A stretch of DNA of 64,000 bases from CALMEH01 sp031409875. Its GTDB lineage: Bacteria; Acidobacteriota; Blastocatellia; Pyrinomonadales; Pyrinomonadaceae. This document shows, piece after piece, positions 7,644 to 16,261 of this stretch; the stretch's first letter is position 1; every line of letters starts with the position of its first letter. The position numbers and the translations under genes are program-made. The stretch lies in the NCBI GenBank assembly GCA_031409875.1, contig JANNYB010000100.1:17130-81129 (forward strand), given 5' to 3'. The notes below the pieces were generated by a model, which saw nothing but the letters and a program-made list of their open reading frames with translations, had not been told where the DNA came from and searched no databases.

Positions 7644-10600
7644 TTAGAAAATAATCCGCAAACCGAATTGAACGCGACGGCTGCTCAACGCAACGTCTTC
7701 ATTATTGCCAAATGATGCGCCGACGACTCCGGCGTTTTCGAGCAATAATCCCGGCAGAGATGCTCCGGCGGCTACGCCAAAGCCCGAATTCGGGGTGTTG
7801 AAAACATTGTAAGCCTCAGCTCTGAATTGAATTTTGACGGTTTCGGTAATGTTCGTGGTTTTGAACACGCCCATATTCATCTGATTCAAAACTTTACCGC
7901 GCACGCTGTTGCGTCCGGCTGTTCCAAACGGCGTTCCGAAGGCGAGAGCCGCGCCCGGACCGTTGAAAATAAACCGCACATCACCCGGCGTTACCGGCGT
8001 TAAAATACCTCGATTTAAGTCGTTTAACAGATAAAATCCGGTATTGCTAAGTGCGGCTGTTGCGCTAATTAATCCGAGCAGACGCGCATCAATGTTGGTA
8101 ATACCGACACGACGCGGATCAGCATTCACATTGCCGTTAAACGGACGCAGGTTGTCAAGACCGATGAAAGTATTGGCAAATCCGCCATCAATATAACCGC
8201 CGCCAAATGCCGCTACTTGCCCGTTGGAAAACTGTTCAGGTGTATATGGTCTGCCGGTTGCCAGATTATATGTTCCGTTCACCTGCCAACCGCCGAGCAA
8301 TTTGCCCACAAATCCGTTTTGCTGCCGATAAAGCGGAACTTCATAAATAAAGTTCAACGAGAACGAATGCGGACGGTCGAAACCGGAAATACTTCGTTCT
8401 CCGGCGACAACGTCAAACGGGTTTTGGGCTATCGGACTTTCGCCGAAAGCGAAAATTTCGCTGGCATTATCCAAGCCTTTACTAAAAGTATAAGTTGCGC
8501 CAAAAATCAAATTCTTTTGCAAGAATCTGCCGTTATAGCGAGCCTGCAAAGAATCATATTGCGAACTTCCGGTGTTCGTGCGCGAGCGGATAAGTCCGCT
8601 TCCGGCAATAAGTCTGCCGTTGCAAGCCGCTTCGTTATCGGCGGTTGTTGCGTCATTTACACAAACTTGCGGAGCAGGTGCGCCGTTCAGCAAATTACGA
8701 TAATTCGGGAAAACGACACTTGTTGCCACACCTGCCAAAGTAATTGACTGCGTGTATCCGTTATACAAATTTGCATAAAGCGGATTGCCGTTCACGGTTT
8801 GGAATAAATCTCTGCCGCGATTGCCGACATAGCGGATTTCAAAGACGTTGCTGTCATTGATTTGCCGTTGAATGCCGATTGAAAACTGATGCGAATAGGG
8901 CGAGTGGAAATCGCTCGAAACATTGGTTCGGGCAAGCAGACGCGGGTCAAAGGTATTTCGTCGAAGATTGGCGTTATACGCTTGACGGATGTTCACGCCG
9001 GTCGGATTTGTCGGCAATCCGACAGTCGGCGTAAATGTGTCCAAAATGACGGCTGGCGCAGAAGTTGAAATATTCAACATAATGTTGTAGAACACCGCAT
9101 CGTAGGCAAGTGAATATCCGCCTCTGATGACTGTGGCATCTTTTCCGCCAAACATAAATTTGCTGAAAGCACCATCGCCGAAATTGGGCGACCACGCAAA
9201 TCCGAGACGCGGAGCAATGTTGTCATTGTCTGCTTTGAGTTTCGGGAATGTGCGGGCTTCGATTGGAATATTTTGCCGATACAAAGCAGTTGTCGCATTG
9301 CTTTCGCGTTCAGTCGTAACCTGATTGATACGGTTAATCGGTTGTCCGCTGTATTCGTAACGAACGCCGAGATTAAGCGTCAGATTCGGACGCACACGCC
9401 AGTCGTCTTGCAAGAAGTAAAACTGGTCATATTGTTTGTAAGCAAGGTCAACCTGACCATCTGCCAAAGTTACGCTACTCGGTATATTAGTTGCCAAAGC
9501 CGCTAATGTGTTGTAACGAACTACGCCGTTAATATTCGGCAAGAAGGGAACTGAATTTTTCAAGAACCGGAAATCAACTCCGAAATTGAAGGTGTGCGAA
9601 CCCGTAATCCACGCCGTTTTGTTGGAAAATTGATAAACGTCAACGATACGACCTTGCGGAAGATTGGTTGCGCCGCCGATGCCTTGCAGCGTTGTTCCGA
9701 CAGCCGACGGAATTCCGCCGAAAGTAATATTGGTGAATGAATTAGCAAGTTGTGATGTATCGGGAATACATCCGGTCAGCGGGTCTGTGCAACCGCCGCC
9801 GAATCTAACCGAAAGTTGTTGGAAAGTGCCTTGAAAATTGTTGACGATACGCGATGTGATTTGGCGTGTATAAAAACCGCTGAGATTTTTACTCGTTGCC
9901 GGAACATCGCCTGTAAAACCATTACTGCCGCCGAGTGAATTGCCCGTTACGTTATCTTGCCACAAATAGCGCACGGAAACATTGTCTTTGGTTGTAATAT
10001 TCCAATCGCCGCGAACACTAAATTCATTTTGGGTGAACGGCAGTGAAAACTCTCTTTCGGGAAATGCCGCCGCGAAAAATCCGGTCTGGTCTGTGCCGGC
10101 TGGCTGAGGCGAAGTAGTAACACAGTTAACTGCCGGTGTTGCCGAAATACAGATTCGCGTTGGCGCACGGTCGGCACGCGGGCGAACTGTTCCGAAACCG
10201 CTTAGTGCAAAAGCACTCTGCCCGACGATTGCCGCGATTGCCGCATTGCCGGGAAAAGCCGCCGTTAAGCGTCCGAATTCACTCGCCAAAATCGCCGGAT
10301 TACCGCCGCGCGAAGTAAAGTTTTGGGCTTGTCTGATGCCTTGAAAACTGCCGAAGAAAAAGGCTTTGTTTTTGACAATCGGACCGCCGAAAACGAAACC
10401 AAAAGTGTTGCTGATAAATTTATCTTTTAACGAACGGGTTACGGTTCGGCGTTCGATATTGTTCATCGCGTCGAATGAACTTGCGTTGCGATGATACAAA
10501 AATGCCGTGCCTCTAAATTGGTTTGTTCCGGCTTTGGTAACAATATTGACGATTGCGCCTTGATTGCGACCGTATTGCGCCGAAAAGTTATTGGTAACAA

Positions 10601-11288
10601 TTTGAAATTCCTGAACCAATTCGCTGTTTGAAACGAAATAGCTCGGACCGCCGATTGAAAGGTCGTTGTTGTCCGTGCCGTCAATCGAAAAATTGTTTGA
10701 ACGGGCGCGGTTTCCGTTGACCGAAAGCGTTGTTCCGTTGCTGTTGACGTTACCGAAACCGGGAACTACGCCCGGCACATTTAACGCCAACGTATCAATT
10801 CCCGCACCTGCCGCGTTTGACGGCAGTTCGTTGACTTTACGGGTTTCAAAGTTTGAAGAAATTTCCGAATTGGTCGAAGCGACTTCATCGGTGCTGGCAA
10901 CGACGGTAACGGTTTCCGTGCCGCCGCCGATTTCCAAATCTATCTTATATTCAGTTTGCAGACCGAGCCGCACGGGAATTCCGGTAATGGTTTTTGTCTT
11001 AAAACCATTTGCCGTAACCGTAACCGAATAAGTTCCCGGTAATAAGTTGGTAATAACGTAAATGCCTTCGCTGCTGGTAATCGTAACCGGAGCTTGAACG
11101 CCGGTTGCTTCATTTTTAGAAACAACTGACGCTCCGCTAACGACTTGTCCGTTCGGGTCATTGACGACACCGCGTAATGTTCCGGTCGTTGCCTGTCCGA
11201 AAATTTGCTGACTGCCGAAAAGAACGGCAAATGCCAACAAAAATAAGACAGAAATTGAAAAACCGGACATCTGTTTGTTTGTTTTCAT
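7644..11288 (-). CDS. Oar-like TonB-dependent outer-membrane receptor
   Basis: A 1214-residue outer-membrane protein. A signal peptide (FSISVLFLLAFAVLFGSQQI then FGQA) is followed by a carboxypeptidase-regulatory Ig-like domain (about 35-115, TGTLRGVVNDPNGQVVSGAS), a TonB plug (about 130-250) and a long beta-barrel ending in the aromatic VQFGLRIIF. This architecture is the expanded Oar-like family of Acidobacteriota, thought to import large substrates such as oligosaccharides or peptides; the ligand here is unknown. No TonB/ExbBD genes are nearby. It is transcribed alone, between a terminator downstream and a 370-bp leader upstream. Confidence 0.92.
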   Translation of the reverse strand: MKTNKQMSGFSISVLFLLAFAVLFGSQQIFGQATTGTLRGVVNDPNGQVVSGASVVSKNEATGVQAPVTITSSEGIYVITNLLPGTYSVTVTANGFKTKTITGIPVRLGLQTEYKIDLEIGGGTETVTVVASTDEVASTNSEISSNFETRKVNELPSNAAGAGIDTLALNVPGVVPGFGNVNSNGTTLSVNGNRARSNNFSIDGTDNNDLSIGGPSYFVSNSELVQEFQIVTNNFSAQYGRNQGAIVNIVTKAGTNQFRGTAFLYHRNASSFDAMNNIERRTVTRSLKDKFISNTFGFVFGGPIVKNKAFFFGSFQGIRQAQNFTSRGGNPAILASEFGRLTAAFPGNAAIAAIVGQSAFALSGFGTVRPRADRAPTRICISATPAVNCVTTSPQPAGTDQTGFFAAAFPEREFSLPFTQNEFSVRGDWNITTKDNVSVRYLWQDNVTGNSLGGSNGFTGDVPATSKNLSGFYTRQITSRIVNNFQGTFQQLSVRFGGGCTDPLTGCIPDTSQLANSFTNITFGGIPSAVGTTLQGIGGATNLPQGRIVDVYQFSNKTAWITGSHTFNFGVDFRFLKNSVPFLPNINGVVRYNTLAALATNIPSSVTLADGQVDLAYKQYDQFYFLQDDWRVRPNLTLNLGVRYEYSGQPINRINQVTTERESNATTALYRQNIPIEARTFPKLKADNDNIAPRLGFAWSPNFGDGAFSKFMFGGKDATVIRGGYSLAYDAVFYNIMLNISTSAPAVILDTFTPTVGLPTNPTGVNIRQAYNANLRRNTFDPRLLARTNVSSDFHSPYSHQFSIGIQRQINDSNVFEIRYVGNRGRDLFQTVNGNPLYANLYNGYTQSITLAGVATSVVFPNYRNLLNGAPAPQVCVNDATTADNEAACNGRLIAGSGLIRSRTNTGSSQYDSLQARYNGRFLQKNLIFGATYTFSKGLDNASEIFAFGESPIAQNPFDVVAGERSISGFDRPHSFSLNFIYEVPLYRQQNGFVGKLLGGWQVNGTYNLATGRPYTPEQFSNGQVAAFGGGYIDGGFANTFIGLDNLRPFNGNVNADPRRVGITNIDARLLGLISATAALSNTGFYLLNDLNRGILTPVTPGDVRFIFNGPGAALAFGTPFGTAGRNSVRGKVLNQMNMGVFKTTNITETVKIQFRAEAYNVFNTPNSGFGVAAGASLPGLLLENAGVVGASFGNNEDVALSSRRVQFGLRIIF

Positions 11289-11587
11289 TTTTTATTCTCC
11301 TAAATTTTTTGCCGGATAACCCGACACTATGAAATATAAAAACGGATAATTAAGAGTTCACGGTCAAAATGAAAACGCGCAACTTGTAACCGACTTAATT
11401 TGGTTTATAAAGAGTTAAATTTTATTTATTTAATACGTCTGAAAAATAATCCAAGCAAGAATCATTCCCTAAACGCAATAATGAGTTTTGCGTGTTTTTT
11501 CAACAACTTAGAACATTAAGAGGGAAATCTCAAATCGGATTTGTTGAAATTTTTGTATAAAATACAAGAAACTGAATGAAGAAGATG
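11289..11587. other. Leader region of the TonB receptor, no gene seen
   Basis: AT-rich, without a convincing ORF. It must contain the minus-strand promoter of the receptor. A short stem ACGCA/TGCGT at 11473-11493 followed by six T would be a plus-strand terminator, but no plus-strand gene feeds into it, so its meaning is unclear. Confidence 0.4.
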
Positions 11588-11657
11588 TCAGAGCGGGTAG
11601 CGGCAGAAATCTGTTCAACCTGCTTTTAACAGGTCGTTGCCGCTACATTTTCTGACT
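11588..11657. terminator. Palindrome at the 3' end of the NtrC-type gene
   Basis: Nested pairs: GTCAG with CTGAC outside, GTAGCGGCA with TGCCGCTAC, and ACCTG with CAGGT at the tip. It ends exactly at the stop codon of the minus-strand regulator gene (11658) and lies before the receptor leader, so a transcription stop for the regulator is likely. It has no U-tract. Confidence 0.6.
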
Positions 11658-13067
11658 TTATGGACGCGGTAAAATGTTATAAGTCTTGATTTTCGAGTTC
11701 AGCGTTGTGGCATTTAAACCCAAAAGCCGTGCGGCGCGTGATTGGTGTCCGCCGGTTTGATCGAGAGCGCGGCGGATTAAATCAATTTCAAAACGGCGCA
11801 CTTCGTCGTAGAAATTTACGCCGCGCGAAATATCAATATCAGCGGAAAAACCTTCCGAATCTTTAATCATTTCAAACGCGAGTTCGGGATTTCGGACTTC
11901 GGGGCGCAAACATTCGACGGTGATTTCGTCCGTCGGCGCAATGACGACGGCGCGTTCGATGATGTTTTCGAGTTCGCGGACATTGCCGGGAAAATAATAA
12001 TTTTCGAGCAAAGACAAAACTTCGGGCGAAAGATTTTCGGAAATTTCGCGGGCGTTTTCGAGGTTGTATTTGTGGATAAAATGCTTCGTCAGCGGCAAAA
12101 CATCTTCCGGTCGTTCGCGCAAAGAAGGCAATTCAATCGGCACGACGGACAGACGATAATACAAATCTTCGCGGAAAGTTCCGTTTCTCACGGCTTCTTT
12201 CAAATCAACATTCGTCGCGGCAATAATCCGCACATCAACTTTGACCGTCGAGGTTTCGCCGAGCGGCGTAAATTCACGTTCTTGAATGACGCGCAAAAGA
12301 CGAACTTGAGTTTCAGGGCGTAAATCACCGATTTCATCAAGAAAAATCGAACCTGTGTCGGCAACTTCAAACAAACCTTTTTTCGCCGCAACCGCGCCGG
12401 TGAACGCGCCTTTAGTGTGTCCGAAAAGTTCTGATTCCAACAACTCCGACGGAATATTCGAGCAATTTACAGCAACAAAAGGCATATCGGCACGCGGGCT
12501 GGCTTCGTGAATCGCTTTGGCAACGAGTTCTTTTCCCGTTCCGCTTTCGCCCGAAATCAGCACGGTCGAACGCGCCGGAGCGACTCTTTCGACAAGCCGA
12601 AAGACGTTTTCCATCTTTTCCGAACGCCCGATAATCGCATCGCGGCTGACCGAGCGCGTCATCACTTGGCGCAGATTTACGCGCTCTTCTTCATTGCGGC
12701 GCACTTTCACGCCTTTGGCAACGCGGGCGAGAATTTGTTCATTTTGAAACGGCTTGCGAATTACGCCTGTCGCGCCTTTTTCCCACGCCGAAATCGCCGT
12801 GTCAAACGTCGCATAAGCCGTAATCATCAGCACGACGGCTTCGGAATCGAGCCGCACAATTTCCTGCAACGCCGTCAAACCGCCCATTCCGGGCATCGAA
12901 ACGTCCATCAAAACAACGTCGTAAGTCTTTTGTTCATAAAGCTCCAGAGCGGCTTCACCCGTTTTCGCCAAATCAACTTTATAACCCGCGCTCGACAAAA
13001 TCGTTTCCAAAACGTCGCGCATTATCTCTTCGTCATCACAAACTAAAATTGAACCTTTCTTTGCCAT
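11658..13067 (-). CDS. NtrC-family sigma-54-dependent response regulator
   Basis: A 469-residue transcription activator. Receiver domain 1-120 with phospho-acceptor Asp55 (VVLMDVSMPG); AAA+ domain about 145-375 with Walker A GESGTGKE (173-180), the sigma-54 contact loop GAFTGA (220-225) and Walker B SIFLDEIGD; Fis-type helix-turn-helix at the end (GGHQSRAARLLGLNATTLNS). I start at ATG 13067 (MAKKGSILVCDDEE) because the upstream in-frame 24 residues do not belong to the family. No cognate kinase is adjacent, so its sensor lies elsewhere. Confidence 0.93.
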   Translation of the reverse strand: MAKKGSILVCDDEEIMRDVLETILSSAGYKVDLAKTGEAALELYEQKTYDVVLMDVSMPGMGGLTALQEIVRLDSEAVVLMITAYATFDTAISAWEKGATGVIRKPFQNEQILARVAKGVKVRRNEEERVNLRQVMTRSVSRDAIIGRSEKMENVFRLVERVAPARSTVLISGESGTGKELVAKAIHEASPRADMPFVAVNCSNIPSELLESELFGHTKGAFTGAVAAKKGLFEVADTGSIFLDEIGDLRPETQVRLLRVIQEREFTPLGETSTVKVDVRIIAATNVDLKEAVRNGTFREDLYYRLSVVPIELPSLRERPEDVLPLTKHFIHKYNLENAREISENLSPEVLSLLENYYFPGNVRELENIIERAVVIAPTDEITVECLRPEVRNPELAFEMIKDSEGFSADIDISRGVNFYDEVRRFEIDLIRRALDQTGGHQSRAARLLGLNATTLNSKIKTYNILPRP

Positions 13068-13178
13068 ACCTTTTAAGAATACAGAAGATAGGATACAGAA
13101 GCCAGAATGTTTTGAAAACTTCGGGCGAATGTAAATCACGCTTTCTTGGCGGATTTTGTTGCGCTGCGTTAAAATTTT

Positions 13179-13431
13179 TGTGTTTAATAACTGATTTTAC
13201 GCAGGACTGGAGCGCAATCCGTCTCGGTTGCAATGAGCATCGGCTTCCGATGCGAAAAAGCGTTTAGTATTCGTCAATTTGAAATGAAACAAAACTTTTC
13301 GCGTTAAAAACATTTTCAATTTTTAATTCCGGTTTCAAAATGGCTGAGGCTTTTTCGTGTTTGAAGCAAACACTCATTGCAACCGAGACGGATTGCGCTC
13401 CAGTCTTTTTTGCGTAACATCAGTTAATAAT
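13179..13431. mobile_element. MITE-like palindrome between divergent genes
   Basis: 13205-13237 and 13373-13405 are perfect 33-bp inverted repeats. Similarity continues outward (TTACGCA and TAACTGAT on both sides) for about another 25 bp. Inside lies a small hairpin GCATCGG/CCGATGC, and CGAAAAAGC pairs with GCTTTTTCG further in. No transposase is encoded. The whole is about 250 bp, ends at the ATG of the DUF72 gene, and must therefore contain that gene's promoter. Confidence 0.65.
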
Positions 13432-14283
13432 ATGAAAAAATCCCAAATCCCAAATCCCAAATCCCAAATCCGAATCGGTTGTCAGGGCTGGAATTATGAT
13501 GATTGGACGACGAAAGCCGACGGCGAAACGGTTTTTTATCCGCGCGGCACGAAATCGAACGAAATGCTTGCACTTTATGCGGAAATTTTTGATTCGATTG
13601 AAGTAGATTCGACATTTTACGCAATTCCGCCCGATTCAACTATCGAAAATTGGTATAAAAAAACGCCCGAAAATTTCACGTTTTCGCTAAAATTACCGCA
13701 AGAAATTTCACACAATTACGCTCTGCACGAAGATTCTTTCGCGGTTTTAGACGAATTTTGCGAAAGAATTTCAGCATTAAAAGAAAAACTCGCCGTTGTG
13801 TTAATTCAACTTGCGCCGCAGTTTGAAGCCAACAAAGAAAACGCTCAAAACTTGCGAAAATTCTTAGCGCATCTGCCGAAAGAAATCCGTTTCGCCGTCG
13901 AGTTTCGTGAGCGTCAATGGTTAATTGATTGGACTTTTGAAGAATTAGAGAAAAATAAAGTCGCCCTCGCGCTCGTCGAAGGAAGCTGGATTCCGCGAGA
14001 ATTGACGTTTCAAGCAATCGAAAAATTAACGACCGATTTTACATACATACGCTTTATGGGCGAACGAGATTTGACTGCTTTCGACAAAATTTACCGAAAC
14101 CAAGACGCAAATCTAAAAATGTGGGCAGACGAAATCAAAAAGATAAATTCAATCGAAAACTTCATCTATTTCAGCAATTTCCACGAAGGACACGCGCCCG
14201 CCAGCGCAAATAAATTGAAGAACCTTTTAGGTCAAAAGACAAATGACGCAAGCAGTTTAGAAACTCAGAAATCGTTATTTTGA
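13432..14283 (+). CDS. DUF72 (YecE-like) family protein
   Basis: A 283-residue TIM-barrel-like protein of the DUF72 family, whose biochemical function is unknown. Family marks are RIGCQGWNYDDW near the start, FDSIEVDSTFYAIP, and FAVEFRERQW. The family normally begins directly at RIG; here 13 residues (MKKSQIPNPKSQI) precede it, encoded by four exact TCCCAAA repeats at 13441-13468. The start ATG 13432 lies at the edge of the upstream palindrome and no Shine-Dalgarno is seen. The last 80 nt of this gene are duplicated at 15156-15242. Confidence 0.85.
   Translation: MKKSQIPNPKSQIRIGCQGWNYDDWTTKADGETVFYPRGTKSNEMLALYAEIFDSIEVDSTFYAIPPDSTIENWYKKTPENFTFSLKLPQEISHNYALHEDSFAVLDEFCERISALKEKLAVVLIQLAPQFEANKENAQNLRKFLAHLPKEIRFAVEFRERQWLIDWTFEELEKNKVALALVEGSWIPRELTFQAIEKLTTDFTYIRFMGERDLTAFDKIYRNQDANLKMWADEIKKINSIENFIYFSNFHEGHAPASANKLKNLLGQKTNDASSLETQKSLF
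13441..13468 (+). repeat. Heptamer tract in coding sequence (TCCCAAA x4)
   Basis: Four perfect TCCCAAA units inside the 5' end of the DUF72 gene, read in frame as SQIPNPKSQI. The same word, on the opposite strand, occurs in the M20 peptidase gene at 60921-60954. Confidence 0.95.
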
Positions 14284-14387
14284 TTCGATGTTGTGATAAT
14301 CTGTAAAAGTAGATTGATGAGAAATTCCGCACGAAAGTTGATTTTAAGTTGATAATTAATTTTGCACAGAGCAAGAGTTTTGCTTCT

Positions 14388-14571
14388 GTCGCTGAAAGCG
14401 ACCAATATTATAGCCCAGCGAGAATCGCTGGGTCAGATTGAAAATTAACACCGCTCGCTGAAGGCGAGCAACAATCGGCGTGAAAATTGTTCGTCGCCTT
14501 CAGCGACGGAATGTTTTCGGCATTTTCCCAGCGATTCTCGCTAGGCTATAATGTCTGTCGCTTTCAGCGAC
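14388..14571. repeat. Long imperfect palindrome, about 80-bp arms
   Basis: From GTCGCTGAAAGCGAC at 14388 the sequence runs to its reverse complement ending at 14571. Shared blocks in both arms include ATTATAGCC, AGCGAGAATCGCTGGG and CGTCGCTGAAGGCGA. Short hairpins are nested in each arm. It fills the gap between the DUF72 gene and the TPR-like gene and probably carries the promoter of the latter or ends the former. Confidence 0.8.
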
Positions 14572-14591
14572 AAAAAGCTAATCGCGCTAAA

Positions 14592-15071
14592 ATGATTAAT
14601 TCGAGCAAAATGAAAGATATAAACGATTTACACGACAAGGCAATGGAGTTTTGGGATGAAGGTTTTTTTGCACGACGCGAAAGCAAAAAGGCTTTGGCGC
14701 AAGAGAAATTCCGCAAAGCTCTCGAACTGGAAACACAAGCGGCGGAAATGCTCAAAGATAAATTGGACGAAGAACCAAGCCGTTCTGTGCTTTATCGAAG
14801 TGCGGCTTCGATGGCGATGAGTTGCGAGGAATATCGGCAAGCTGAAAAATTGATTGCCACGGCACTCGCAGGAAATCCGCCAGAAGAAATCGCCGAAGAA
14901 TTACGCGATTTGCTCGAAGAAGTGAATTTACGGAAAAAATCAAAAGGCAAATCGAAACAAATCGAACACGCTAAATTGACGTTTGCCAATAAAACTTTTG
15001 AAGTCAAAGGTTTTCAAATCGGCAAAAATATCTACTTGCGCGAGTTGTCAAAATTAGAAGGCAAAGTTTAG
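14592..15071 (+). CDS. Hypothetical helical (TPR-like) protein
   Basis: A 159-residue protein. The first 110 residues form helix pairs with TPR-like spacing (HDKAMEFWDEGFFARRESKK, EKFRKALELETQAAEMLKD, YRQAEKLIATALAGNPP); the end is a short basic domain (KFEVKGFQIGKN-like segment FEVKGFQIGK). ATG 14592 (MINSSKMKD) is used; ATG 14610 is an equal alternative, and the longer upstream frame is only the translated palindrome. It could be a scaffold protein. Downstream lie two fused gene remnants. Confidence 0.55.
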   Translation: MINSSKMKDINDLHDKAMEFWDEGFFARRESKKALAQEKFRKALELETQAAEMLKDKLDEEPSRSVLYRSAASMAMSCEEYRQAEKLIATALAGNPPEEIAEELRDLLEEVNLRKKSKGKSKQIEHAKLTFANKTFEVKGFQIGKNIYLRELSKLEGKV

Positions 15072-15074
15072 AAA

Positions 15075-15155
15075 ATGACACAACCAAAACAAATCAAGAA
15101 TAGAATTTCCCGAAAATCTTTGAGTTTGACCGAATCGGTGATTCGTGAGATGTAG
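15075..15155 (+). pseudogene. Truncated copy of the aminotransferase 5' end
   Basis: Positions 15075-15152 repeat the first 78 nt of the aminotransferase gene (17004 onward) with only a few substitutions: MTQPKQIKNRISRKSLSLTE matches MTQPKQMKNRISQKSLSLTE. It breaks off after IREM into a TAG stop. It is fused directly to a remnant of the DUF72 3' end. Confidence 0.9.
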
Positions 15156-15242
15156 TGCGCCCGCGAGCGCAAACAAATTGATTTTTTTTTGCAAAAGACG
15201 AATGACGCGAGCAGTTTGGAAACTCAAAAATCTCTATTTTAG
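15156..15242 (+). pseudogene. Truncated copy of the DUF72 3' end
   Basis: This stretch repeats the last ~80 nt of the DUF72 gene (14203-14283): shared blocks include GCAAA.AAATTGA, CAAAAGAC.AATGACGC and AGCAGTTT.GAAACTCA. It follows the aminotransferase remnant without a gap. The order (aminotransferase start, then DUF72 end) is what a tandem duplication of the whole block followed by an internal deletion would leave. Confidence 0.85.
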
Positions 15243-15271
15243 GATATGTTTTGTGCTAAAATATTTTTGAA

Positions 15272-15478
15272 ATGAATCAAGAAATTAAACGACAAATCCG
15301 CGTTACAAAATTATCCGAACAAAACGATGATTTTGAATTAAAAAAAATGACTACGCCGGTCGAACGAATTTCGATGATGTGGCAACTTGCGCTCGACGCT
15401 TGGGCATTTAGAGGAGAAACCGTTGCTGAACCAAGACTTCAAAGACATATTGTCCGCGTTTTCCGAAGAGAAAGTTGA
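15272..15478 (+). CDS. Small protein paired with nucleotidyltransferase
   Basis: A 68-residue protein starting MNQEIKRQIRVTKLSEQNDD and ending in a basic tail (RLQRHIVRVFRRES). From memory, similar short proteins sit directly before nucleotidyltransferase-like genes in many bacteria. Its last 56 nt overlap the start of the next gene, which implies translational coupling. A toxin-antitoxin-like pair is possible, with this as the small partner; function is not established. Confidence 0.6.
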   Translation: MNQEIKRQIRVTKLSEQNDDFELKKMTTPVERISMMWQLALDAWAFRGETVAEPRLQRHIVRVFRRES

Positions 15479-15866
15479 ATTTCTTGTCGTTGGCGGTTAT
15501 GCAATGGCTTTTCACGGCTTTGTTCGTGCAACGGGCGATATTGATTTGTGGATTCGTTGTTCGGACGAAAATGCAGAAAAAGTTTGGAAAGCCTTGCAAA
15601 AATTCGGTGCGCCGCTTTTTGATTTAAGCGTCGAAGATTTAAAAACTCCCGGAATGGTTTTTCAAATCGGACTCGTTCCGAGCCGCATTGACGTAATCAC
15701 ACAAATTGACGGCGTAGAATTTGAAGACGCTTGGAAAGAACATAAAACGATTGAAATCGAAGGCTTAAAAATTTTCGTAATCGGCAAATTACAACTTCTC
15801 GTCAACAAAAAATCAACCGGCAGAGCCAAAGACCGCAATGATGTTTTGTGGTTGGAGAATGAATAA
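15423..15866 (+). CDS. Nucleotidyltransferase-fold protein (AbiEii/DUF6036-like)
   Basis: A 147-residue protein with the minimal nucleotidyltransferase signature: VVGGYAMAFHG followed by the metal motif TGDIDLWI. A later region (SRIDVITQIDGV, IEGLKIFVIGKLQLL) matches small DUF6036/AbiEii-like members. I start at TTG 15423 because GAGGAG lies at 15411-15416, 6 nt upstream; the longer frame from 15387 has no such site. It overlaps the preceding small gene. Such proteins serve as toxins or as defence components, but this one is untested. Confidence 0.7.
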   Translation: MLNQDFKDILSAFSEEKVEFLVVGGYAMAFHGFVRATGDIDLWIRCSDENAEKVWKALQKFGAPLFDLSVEDLKTPGMVFQIGLVPSRIDVITQIDGVEFEDAWKEHKTIEIEGLKIFVIGKLQLLVNKKSTGRAKDRNDVLWLENE

Positions 15867-15987
15867 ATATATCGCACAAATTGACATTTTGAAAATCGCT
15901 TTTCTGATTCGATAAAATTTTACCTTTCCGTATAATGTGAAATGCGCGAGATGAAAATCTCGTAGCTCTATGAAGGAGGTCAAGATA

Positions 15988-16176
15988 ATGGATGACAATC
16001 GTTATTCAGAACTTGAAGATGACCTTCGGAATTTTTGGGCATTCGTGAAATTAGAAGCACGAAAGTCCGCTTTATTGGCTTACAAAGTTGAGCAAATAGA
16101 GAAAACGCTGTCTGAGATTTTAGCCGATAACAGACAGCGTTTGGATTCCGAAGAAATGGATAAGAAATTATCTTAA
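15988..16176 (+). CDS. Small helical hypothetical protein
   Basis: A 62-residue protein (MDDNRYSELEDDLRNFWAFV at the start) predicted to be almost all helix, with coiled-coil-like spacing. The start is ATG 15988 because a perfect AAGGAGGT lies at 15973-15980, 7 nt upstream; this site rules out the in-frame ATG at 15970. The strong ribosome binding site implies real expression. No family is recognised. A stable hairpin follows its stop. Confidence 0.6.
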   Translation: MDDNRYSELEDDLRNFWAFVKLEARKSALLAYKVEQIEKTLSEILADNRQRLDSEEMDKKLS

Positions 16177-16219
16177 ATCATCTTTGGGGAAGTTTCGGCT
16201 TCCCCAAACTTCTTCAAGA
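16176..16219 (+). terminator. Strong hairpin after the 62-residue gene
   Basis: TTGGGGAAG at 16184-16192 pairs with CTTCCCCAA at 16199-16207 over a 6-nt loop, and an outer ATCATCTT/AAGATGAT pair extends it. There is no U-tract, so it may be a weak terminator or an mRNA-stabilising stem. Confidence 0.6.
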
Positions 16220-16261
16220 TGATAATAATTAAAAATCTGTTGGAAATCAACTATTTTTTTT

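Noticed and set aside
8217..8747. Long plus-strand open frame across the TonB receptor gene
   Set aside because: It is antisense to a clear beta-barrel coding region, has no ribosome binding site and no family-like composition.
11473..11500. Possible plus-strand terminator in the TonB receptor leader
   Set aside because: The stem is only 5 bp and no plus-strand gene ends before it.
12507..13046. Plus-strand open frame of about 180 codons opposite the NtrC-type gene
   Set aside because: Its codons mirror the real gene; the residue mix (Arg, His and Phe rich) is typical of a shadow frame.
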